From: Annona cherimola
Lineage: Eukaryota > Streptophyta > Magnoliopsida > Magnoliales > Annonaceae
Direction: 5' to 3'
Assembly: GCA_030490835.1 (NCBI GenBank)
Contig: CM059977.1
Coordinates: 11,994,765-12,058,764, forward strand
Length of the DNA stretch: 64,000 nucleotides
The notes beneath the pieces are model-generated. The model made no database searches, had not been told where the DNA came from, and was given only the letters and a program-made list of their open reading frames with translations. The position numbers were made by a program, and so were the translations under genes. Positions 54,622 through 64,000 of the stretch are shown piece by piece; within the stretch, counting starts at the first letter, position 1, and each line of letters starts with the position of its first letter.

Positions 54622-55040
54622 TCTAATATGAAACTCATGGCAAATATGCTTACAAATATTTAAAATATTTACAATTATGCTTATGGTGAGTGTTAACCTT
54701 TTGATTTTTATAAACACTATCACTTGATTTTTGTAAATATTATCAATTTTTTTATAATTGCATTTATTAATGTGAATTTAGTCATTATACTAAAGATCAT
54801 TGAATATCTTAGTGGATCATAATCAATTTTGAAATGATTTTATAAATTTATATTTATTAAAGCCCACCAAGGTATGTAATTAAGCTAATTTTTAGTTTAT
54901 TAACTAAATTTGTGTTAATAAACATAATGAGTGATTTAGATTTATCAAAAATGTTAACAATATTTATAAAAACTAAGAGGTTAAAACTTATCATAAGTAT
55001 AATTATAAATATTTTGAATATTTATAGGCATATTTGAAAT
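54622..55040. mobile_element. Fold-back element
   Basis: The left CAAATATGCTTACAAATATTT...GGTGAGTGTTAACC and the right GGTTAAAACTTATCATAAG...ATATTTATAGGCATATTTG pair over about 60 bp. Confidence 0.55.
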
Positions 55041-55087
55041 AAAATTTAAATTGTAAGCATAAACAACATTTGTGTAAAAAACATAGG

Positions 55088-56518
55088 CTGAGCAATAGGG
55101 GTGCAACTCGGGTCGGGTTATACCGGGTTGGAGTGAACCCAAACCCTAAGCCAACCGGGTTGGAGTAAACCCAAACCCAAACCCTAAGAATGTAACTCGG
55201 GTTCGGACCGGGTTCGGGTCGGGTTCGCATTGGTTTTGGTTTGGTTTCGGGTTAGAATTCGGATTACCAATAAACTATTTTTTTCCAAATTCAGTTGTAA
55301 TTTAAAAGAAAATTATTGAAATATACATATATGTATTTATGAAGTAAAGTCTCACGCTGAATTCTGCAACATACTTTCAAAGAATTCTGCAACATCATGC
55401 TAAATTCTACAATATTCTTTGAATGAACTCTGCAAGCAATTTTTCAGCACCCTATAGACACAAATAAATGACAAATTAGTTAGTTTTATAACTAGTTGGT
55501 CATTTCTATTTAATAGCTAATGGAAATGACTCAAGTATACCAAATAGAAAATGAACATATCATACCAACTTTGTAGTTGAAACTAAACATTATCGTACAA
55601 ATTGATGAAATTAAATTCAAACTGAATATTTATCATACAAATTGCTAAAGTAAAAATTGACCACTTGTCATACCAATAAACTTAAAATATGAATCAAATT
55701 TATATTACAATCTGAAATTCAAACTAACAGATTTCTCATGTTAATAGAAAGCATAATATGAAATAGATTTATCATACCGACTTAAATTCAAACATAATCT
55801 ACATAACAGTTATTCAAAGTAACTAAATCTAAATACATTAAGCGTAATGGTTCAACATTCCAATCTAATTTAAGTGCAATCTAAATTTAAAATGAAAATA
55901 TAAACAAATCTCAAGTTTAAATAAGTTTACATCTACTTTTAAACAAATTCAAATTTCAAATGAGTTCATGTCTCTAAAGTTTCTAAAAAAACTAAAAAAC
56001 TATTCGAAGACTTCCAAGTAATTTCTCCCTTGATTTTCATCTGCATTTTTAATGTCAAGTTCTTCCTCCTCGATTTACATATTTGAAAATAATATGCATC
56101 AACCTAGACGAAAAAAATGCATGCAACTGTTAACAATAAGAAGATAATAATCATAAAAAATCATCCTAGAAATTAAGTTATCTCAAGCATGCTTTGATAA
56201 TGAAGAAAGAGGTGATTTGTCTAAATTAGAGTTAGTAATGCCTAAAACATGTATATATATAGATTAATATTACAAAAAAACATGTATAATTGATGAAAAA
56301 ATTATATAAACTACACCGGGTTCGGACCGAGTCGGGTTTTGGTACCGGGTTGGTGCGAACCCGGTTTTGGTTTCGGGTTTCTACGGGTCGGGTTGAAACC
56401 GGGTCTATTTTGAAAAAAATCTTAAAAATAAAACCCATTTTTGGTTTTGATACCGGGTCGGGTCGGGTCGGGCGGGTTCGGACCGACCCGGGTACCAAGT
56501 TGCACCCCTACTGAGCAA
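55088..56518. mobile_element. Nonautonomous hAT-type element, 1415 bp, 8-bp duplication
   Basis: CTGAGCAA stands exactly at 55088-55095 and 56511-56518. The element (55096-56510) begins TAGGGGTGCAACTCGGGTCG and ends with the complement of TAGGGGTGCAACTTGGTACC. Both subterminal parts are dense in CGGGTT/AACCCG words. The central kilobase is AT-rich with no transposase. Confidence 0.88.
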
Positions 56519-56588
56519 GGACATCTCATACTTTCATGGTGATGTTAATTCTAGAGTGCTGGACGTTAGAATTTAAAATTTCTTTTTA

Positions 56589-56823
56589 GGGTGAGTTTGG
56601 TTACATATGTAATACAAAACTTTTCACTTTTTATAATTATTTTATTTTTAATTATTTTTTATATTTTCTTATATTCAAATATTTCTGTATAATTATCTAT
56701 ATAATTAATTTTTCTATTTTAACTTTATTATTTTTACTTGTCATTATTATCAATCTCATATCATGTTATTTTTTCTCAATTCAAAATTTTTTATCCAAAT
56801 TTTATCCCTACCTAAGCCCACCC
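56589..56823. mobile_element. Tourist-like MITE, inverted relative to the others
   Basis: Left GGGTGAGTTTGGTTAC, right TACCTAAGCCCACCC. The interior is the complement of the family core (AACTTTATTATTTTTACTT, ATCTCATATCATGTTATT). Confidence 0.65.
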
Positions 56824-58395
56824 TTTAGAAAATAAAAAAAATAAAAAAAAAAAGAGTCGGAGATGACATTTCCACAGCCTTGCAGTGGAATGATCTGAAG
56901 CGTCTAAAAGGTGGAGGTCCACGGATTGGATGGTTGAAAAACAGAAGGCAACACAGGGCTCGTCTTAAGGGCATGCGCATGTAACGTACGAGGCAGACGT
57001 TTGGTGCCATCCTGGCAATCTGGCTCAGGCTCTGTTCCCCACCGGATATTGATTCCCTTTTACATTAGAGGCATTTAAACACAAAAGAACGGGTGAAAGA
57101 AAGGAAACTCCGTCTTAAACTCAAGAAAGAACAAGCGTCTGATCTGAGCGACAAGATTCGTCCAATGTTTCAACTTACGCAGAATACTCATTCATATACC
57201 AGATTAATGGTTCTTATCTTGAAACTATGGTAAATATCTACGGTAAAAATGAGATATTTACATACACCTTCCGCGCTCTAATTCATTTTAACGAGCAAGA
57301 TACCAGTTTAAAAACCATTTTACAAAACAAAGCATCAAAATCGTTATTTGACGGTTCAGATTGATGCATCCAACCTGAAATTTCTTGATTTCATGTGATA
57401 AATCTACGGTAATTAGGTGCTCCTGATTTCGCCACGCCTTCTGCAATATCACTGTGATACTGTCTAAGCAACCGACTGACTGACAGATTATCATACGCTA
57501 AATTGGAATTACGTAATTACTACCAACAACCAAAGATATTTAGCTTTTGTGGACCATCTAATCCATCACAAACATATTATTCAACCCTATGATAATCACA
57601 ATGTTTGAAAATGGGGCCGACCAAAACATTCCTGCGAGGCCACAAATATGGTTTCCAGTTTCCACCCATCAAATCTCCACTTCCAAATCTATGTTTTTTC
57701 ATAGAGATTGTGTGGCCCACGTTTTCGAGGGATTGGATATTGTGAAAAATAAATGTTGGCCGGAAAAGACGGTTCGGTAAGAGAGATTTGGTTGTGTCGT
57801 GCTGTGCATTCGTTGCATTTGGTCGCCTGCGTGGTTTCCATAGGATATGGTGCACCTCACCACTTCGTAGTATGTCGGCAACTCTACAGTTTTGTGTCGC
57901 CTTTACAGAACAATCTGAACCATCAATAATTTTCAATTATCAATAAATAGATCTGGTTTCAACCAAATCATCTTCATTTTTATATTTTATTAAAACTTTT
58001 ATAAAAATTTTGGTTATTATATTTCTCTCGCTAATGCATATTAATAATTAATTAAATTTTTGGAAACTTTTTCCGAAATCCAAGTAAAGTGAACAGTTTC
58101 ATCGTGTGATATAGAGCACAAATCCTCCAAATGCTCACGAGATTACATACGGCGATTCGGTGTTCCCGCAGCCTACTGAATGATACATTTTCGCCCACGC
58201 GCATTTCTCCTCTCTCCGCATCCCCTGCCGGATCGCTTCAAACGAATAAAATCCCTCTCTCTCCCTCGGACATGATCTCACATCCAACGTGTATAAACCT
58301 ATGGTTCAACGCGAACACAAGATGTCCCAATAGAATGTATCAGTCATATCTGAACCACCCATAAATATTAGAAATTTATCAATGTAGATTTTGGT
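56824..58395. other. Intergenic, no gene recognised
   Basis: Several short open frames, none with a domain I know. The base composition is less extreme at 56880-57060 and 58140-58290, the second perhaps an upstream regulatory or untranslated region of the phosphotransfer gene. Confidence 0.4.
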
Positions 58396-58718
58396 GGTTG
58401 GATCAATATTTTTTCATGAAGCTCACAAAATTCTTTCAAACTTCAAAATACCTTAGAAAATATAGAAAAGGTTATACCTACTAAAATTAATTAAGAAAAA
58501 TTCTGTTATAGGAATTCTATTTACCTTCAAGATCTTGTAAGAAAGAGAATTTGGGGCGGTTGGATCAATATTTTTTCATGAAGCTCACAAAATTCTTTCA
58601 AACTTCAAAATATGTTAGAAAATATAGAAAAGGTTATACCTACTAAAATTAATTAAATAAATTCTGTTATAGGAATTCTATTTACGTTCAAGATCTTGTA
58701 AGAATGAGAATTTGGGGC
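58396..58718. repeat. 162-bp tandem duplication in the HPt gene promoter
   Basis: Units 58396-58557 and 58558-58718 both begin GGTTGGATCAATATTTTTTC and end GAGAATTTGGGGC. They differ at only a few sites (ACC/ATG, a 4-base gap, C/G, A/T). The duplication ends 224 bp before the start codon. Confidence 0.88.
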
Positions 58719-58941
58719 GCACGAAAGCAACGACGCACTGAAACATATGCAACCGAAGAAGTATGGAAAATAATATTTTTTCTGTCCCGCTTGCTATTAG
58801 AAAACTCCAAAGAAGTATAAATTCGTGAATCGAATGCTCTTCCCATCTTAACTTCGTGTTTTGCAACTTACTCTTGGCTCTGATTTCCGTTGCTTCCTCC
58901 GGCCATCGTACTACGTTTCCGAACGTTCTCGGCTCCTAAAG

Positions 58942-61900
58942 ATGTCTGCAGCAGCTTTGAAGGAACAGCTCCAGGGGCTGGTGAATTCCATGTTCCGGGA
59001 GGTATACAATTTCTTCCTTTAATAGAAATTCACTTGATGATCGTGAGGAATGGTGTGCGAGTTGTAGTGGAAGCTTGATGCGTTTTTGGTAGCTTTTCGC
59101 TCTCGTTGTGTGATTTTTGGGGACTGGACCGCTGTGTTCGGACAAATAGATTGGCTATTGTTGCAAAGTTCTCTCCTTTTTAATTATAGTTTAGAAAGTT
59201 TGATTTTTTATTATTTATTTTTATAGTGTAATAGCTCGATAAGCTCACCGCATTGCGTTTTTTATTCTGTTTTGAAATTCGCACGCGCCTTTCTTGTGGT
59301 CTCTGATAGCTACAAATGCTTACTCTGTAGTTGGATTTGCTTACAAGCCCTTAGGCTTTTCGAATTTTTAAGTGCGCCTGAACTTCATTTCCTTTTAGTT
59401 GGATTTGATTTCACTTGGATTGTGCTGTTCTCCATTGATTCGTTTCAATGGTGGCCTCCTTGATCGTGTTCATTTTTTATTTCACTATTTCGTTTTATCG
59501 AAATTGAGAGAGTCCCATGAAACTACGATTTTCCTGCGAACTTGGTCTTCTTTATGTTTGTTGCCCTTACGAACATTTGTTTAATTATTTTTTGTGTTCA
59601 TTGGGTGATTTTTTCTGCAGGGAAGATGTTGGTTTAAAGAAAAGCCTTTTTCTATAAGAACTCGATATTTGTTTTGAAATATGCAGCAGTTCTTATGATA
59701 CGTTTTCCTGATGTTGATGTGGCATCTTGCACTCTTTTTTGTTATTAGAATGCTGTGATGAGCTATGAGCTGGAAATGCTGTTTGATAATCGTCGACAAA
59801 ACAGGGACTTGTCTGAAATGTGGAATCGTCACTATGTGATGACGTTCTCTCTGATTTATCATGTTTATTGTTCAGGGATTGTTGGACGAGCAATTTGCAC
59901 AGCTCCAAATGTTGCAAGATGCGAACAATCCTGGATTTGTTGCAGAAGTGGTTGCTTTGTTCTGCGAGGATTCTGAAAGAATTTTGGGAGAATTGACCAA
60001 ATACCTGTACTTTTTTATTCCTTTTTTATCTTCATTTTTCTTTTTTTCTTTTTTTCAATCTCCCAATTTTGCTTAGATAGGTCACTTTGTTCCTTCTTCA
60101 TTTGATTCGCAGTGATCAAACCGTCGTCGATTACAAGACAGTGGATGCTTATGTTCACCAACTGAAAGGAAGTAGCTCAAGGTAATTAACCAATTTTTTT
60201 AATCTCAGAGAGGCTTCCATTGGAGGCATAGGTATAAAGATAAGCACCTTGCTATGTTCATTTGCATTTTCTTGGGCTTCTTAGGGAATTACTGGCATTC
60301 ATCAACTTGAAGCAGAGGAAGCAATTATGCAAAAACAATTCTGGAGTGAATGTAGGCTTCTGAAAAATCAAGGAAGAATGGTTTTTGTAGCGTCCTATTG
60401 GTTAAAAATAGTACAATTTTATTTCCACTGTAATCCTTAATTATACTTTTTGGTCGGCATTTTTGTACTGTCCTCTTGGTTAGGAACAGTACAATTTTCT
60501 TTCCACTATATTCCTTTTGGATTAGACCTTTTGGTTGACTTTATTCCCCAAGCTTGCCCTGAGGAGCTGTTATGGTACGATCACAACATCAATAAACCAG
60601 TAAGCCATGCTAAGCCATGTTCCATGGGCTAGCAAAAGCATCAGCTTTTCAGGAAGCATGGAATGTTGCTTATTTTGTTGGGAGAGAATTCCAGACGGAG
60701 ATGATAGTTCTGTGTCCAAACAAGTGCATGGTTTATCATTAAAGGGTCTGCTTGGTCCATATTTCAATCACAACCAAAGGATAGAGTCCATATCACAATG
60801 ATGACCAAAGAACAGCCACGATAGCTTGAAATAAATTCTTTCGATTGTTTCTTTCCGTCCCTTACTCATCATTGAACCAGATTCTGTACGTCCTCATATT
60901 TTGTTACCTTGCAGTGTCGGCGCTCAGCATGTTAAACTTGCCTGCATTGAGTTTCGTCAATTTTGTGAGGAAAACAACAGAGATGGGTAAGGATTATCAT
61001 ATGTAACTTTTATATCCTAGCAATGAATATCTGATGCATTCAACTCAGTGTGAAATCCTTAACTTATTTTTGTTCAAGTAGATGTGTGTAAGAGAAATCA
61101 CTGTTGTGCTGCTAATTAATTGATTGGTGTATATATGGCACTTCAACTGTGTACTCTTGTACTTTCTACCGTGGGTGGTCAACTGTGTGTCCTGTTTCAA
61201 TGGGGATACCTAGAAATCAAATCAATCTATCAATGCTCTACGTTGATTTGTGTCTCCACTAAATTTATTTATCATGCAAGTGATGTAGATGTTGGGTTGT
61301 TTCCTTCTATCATTTCGCTATGAGAATCATTACATGCTTTGCATACCTTACATTATCTGAAATCAAAATTTTTTGTTAAATGATTCATCTGTTTGAAAAA
61401 CATTTGTCTTTTCTACTTCATGAATTATCTTTGTTATGGCTGCTACACTTATTACAGGTCTGACATCTGTTCATTTACTTCTGTTGTAAAGTTGTGCTCT
61501 TTTAGAGTCAGCAAAAGGCCGGAATTTGAATGGATTATTGATGATTTATTGGGAAATCCTTTTTGAGCATTTTTTCATGATTTTGTAATTGTTTTTTTTA
61601 AAGGAATTGGCTGAACCTTTTTACACATGACATCATTAAGTTTTATCATTTGAGACACTAAAATATCCCGTAGAGTTGTTACTGTGTTGCTTAATTTCTC
61701 AATAGCAGATTCATTAGAAACTCTTCTATGACCATGGTTTTTTGCCATGAAAATAGTCAGAGACACTATATATGCAGTCATGCTTGCATGATCCCTACTT
61801 GCTATCTGCTTCTCTATTAGGAAATCACTCTTTAAGTTTTTCTTCAAAAAACGTTTTAGTCAAAGATGCTCATGGTAATCATCATTGTCTCATCTCCTTG

Positions 61901-62573
61901 TGCTGGATTCATCTGTTTTTCGAAGGACTAGCATTATTGATGAGTATAGCCTTCATTGTAATCTGATTCTGATTTGGTCCTATCATCATGTTGTCTACTT
62001 CAGAAGCTCTCTCAGCACAATTCATTATTTAGTTGTTCCTTTATCTTTATTTCTGGTTTTTTCCCTTTTCTTTTCGTATTTTTGCCTTCTGCCTATATTA
62101 TTAGCTATTAGCCTGCGTTCATGCCGTTTTCTTTGACTGAAAGGATCATTTTTTTTCCTTCTAAAGGTGTCTGCAGGCCTTGAATACGGTCAAGCATGAA
62201 TACTATAATCTGAGGAATAAATTTGAGACTGTTGTTCAGGTAAATCAAAAAAAATTTCTATCTTCGTTCTTATCTTTGGTTGTTAGAATAGGTTTTAGCA
62301 TGAACTTCTCTACCACACCAGAATTTTCCGTTACCTACTGACTTGGTAATTGGATCATTCAAGAGGTTGGCAAATGAGAACGCCTTTTTTACCCATTCGA
62401 GCGCCTAGCCAATGTTGGGCATGACGAAATCTGTTAAAAAGGCCTTGGTTTTAAAAGCTAAAACACAATTTTAACTTGGTAGTTTGTGTTTATTTGTATG
62501 GTGATTCTTTTGGAATTTGTCACTGGCACAGCTGGAGCAAAGAATCCAAGCCTATGAATCCAAACAGCAGTAG
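58942..62573 (+). CDS. AHP: Histidine-containing phosphotransfer protein (AHP type)
   Basis: Six exons join in frame into 148 aa: 58942-59001, 59876-60006, 60113-60181, 60915-60986, 62167-62239 and 62532-62573. The product starts MSAAALKEQLQGLVNSMFREG and carries the HPt signature with the phospho-accepting His79 in AYVHQLKGSSSSVGAQ. DEQFAQLQMLQ before it and CIEFRQFCEENNRDGCLQALNTVKHEYYNLRNKFE after it form the rest of the four-helix bundle. In plants these proteins take phosphate from cytokinin-receptor kinases in the cytosol and hand it to response regulators in the nucleus. The conserved His and the following Lys-Gly mark it as an active type, not an AHP6-like pseudo-HPt. The exon 5 acceptor is AAG; the conserved GCLQAL fixes it. 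Confidence 0.95.
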
Positions 62574-64000
62574 CGAAGGGAGCATCGTGGAACCAGCACA
62601 AGAGCACCTCGCAAAGAAATCTGATATTTAATAACTGCTCTCTGTTGTAGTTTTCCTTCATAAACTATCGAAATTATAGTCTGCATCAACAAAGAAATAG
62701 TAGAGAATATATAGCTGAAACAAACTTCCTTCCTCTCTCTTTCTGTTGTAGTTCGAAGTTTTACTGGATAAATTTTCGAAATTATAGTCTGAGCTCCTTA
62801 TACTCTCTCTCTCTCTCTCTCTCTGATCGTTTCACTACTAATTCAAACTCAATTTCTCCTTCCGAAACCTGAATTTAGGGCTTGGCCTATTTTTAAGACG
62901 TACATACCTTGTCTGTGTAAGACTAATCAGATTTGAAAAATAGATGGCCCAAGCTACAAGCTCTAGATAAAAATTTTCAAATATTTTTTTGAGAAGGAAC
63001 GTTTTTAAAATTTTGGTGGTCCTGATTTATCGCTACAAATACTGCTTTATCTTGAAAATACCAAACACAAACGACCTTTACCTTCCGTGGGTAAAATTTC
63101 AGCCTTTCTGATTAAATTATGTGGACATAATCTTGAACCACGAACTCAAATAAGAAATAAAAATATACTACCGAACAAAAATAAAATTAAATAATTTTTA
63201 CAAGGTTTCAAATTTGTCTATTTTGAGTTAAAAATTCTGTGTTTGGCAATTACAAGCCGTCAATTTAAAACTTTTTCAACTAAAGCTTTGTACTTTTACA
63301 ATTATCCTATTTTCTGATCATTTTTCACTTCTTAAAAAACTATCTTACTCTTCAATCATTTCTTCACAACTATTAACTTTATTCTCTTTAATTGTCGACT
63401 TTATTTTTATTATATCACATCACTTTCATCCATGCATGAAATTACTAACAGAAGATGAAATAGACTTTAAAACAGAAAGTAAAACAGAATTGTAAACACA
63501 ATAGTATAATTAATTTTTAAAGTTTAAACTCGTCATTTTCAGTAAAAGAGGTGCAATTGATGCGGATAAACTCTCACGCGGTCAAGCCTCCGCGACTTGC
63601 GCCCGTACATGGTGTGCCCGACAACACCAACTAATTTTCAACTTTCATTCAAAGAAATCATATAACACAACATTGACTCCTAAAACAAAGATAATGTTTC
63701 ACAGTTCAGTATTTGGCACTCTGTTCATGATGGTATTCCCAGTTAAGAGTCATTTTCACACAAAACAGTGGCCGGGGAAAATTGAATTTGGCTCGCATTT
63801 CCATCTTTTCCTCGTATTCAAGGCCAGTAAAGGTCCCACCAAAAAAAAAAAGACGAACACGAGAATCAAATTAATGCCTATGAAGCTCGCATTTCAGCAA
63901 ATCCAAGAGACCAATTTGTCAGACAAGCAAAAGCCTAGACCATCGTCCAATATCTCCACCGCTGAAGACCCAACATCCAATTAAAATCGACTATCATAAA
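62574..64000. other. 3' flank of the HPt gene
   Basis: Contains the 3' untranslated region, a (CT)10 run at 62805-62824, and an inverted worn Tourist-like piece at about 63195-63440 (CTTTATTCTCTTTAATT, CTTCAATCATTTCTTCACAAC, TTATATCACATCAC). After 63540 nothing recognisable up to the window edge; the open frame at 63673-63984 has no domain I know. Confidence 0.45.

Noticed and set aside
63673..63984. 103-codon plus-strand frame near the window edge
   Set aside because: No domain, a Lys run from an A tract, and no splice or promoter context visible before the window ends.

Overview
This window is plant nuclear DNA, from an angiosperm. It is AT-rich, its genes are split by GT-AG introns, and the space between them is packed with short transposon remnants. 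The species cannot be named from the sequence. No viral, bacterial or organellar gene set was seen.

I could assemble five protein-coding genes exon by exon. Every splice junction keeps the reading frame and the products match known plant families. From left to right they are: (1) minus strand, 1377-8349, an 11-exon secreted subtilisin-like protease of the SBT4.14/XSP1 (cucumisin) type, 753 aa; (2) minus strand, 15392-16469, a 2-exon secreted LEA-related/root-cap-domain protein, 327 aa; (3) minus strand, 26171-34028, a 6-exon bZIP transcription factor of the bZIP62 type, 506 aa; (4) plus strand, 45854-49703, a 3-exon copper chaperone (CCH/ATX1-like), 93 aa; (5) plus strand, 58942-62573, a 6-exon histidine-containing phosphotransfer protein of cytokinin signalling, 148 aa. 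They do not form a pathway or cluster. They are ordinary neighbours with separate promoters.

The rest is mobile-element sediment. Several elements can be bounded exactly: two nonautonomous hAT-type elements with perfect 8-bp target-site duplications (18865-19474 and 55096-56510); a 5'-truncated RTE-type LINE with a 21-bp duplication and an ATG-repeat tail (41904-42439); and two related tRNA-derived SINEs with 17-bp and 12-bp duplications inside introns of the bZIP and copper-chaperone genes. There is also a fused pair of near-identical fold-back MITEs (9603-10361), a MITE nested in a MITE (12022-12208), many Tourist-like 280-290 bp elements, and a cluster of related fold-back elements (22233-23835).

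The least expected pattern is a set of at least eleven very small insertions (13-52 bp, mostly ending in an A-rich run), each bracketed by a 7-15 bp direct repeat. They look like target-primed reverse transcription events that copied little more than a tail. One of them has duplicated a splice donor of the protease gene in frame.
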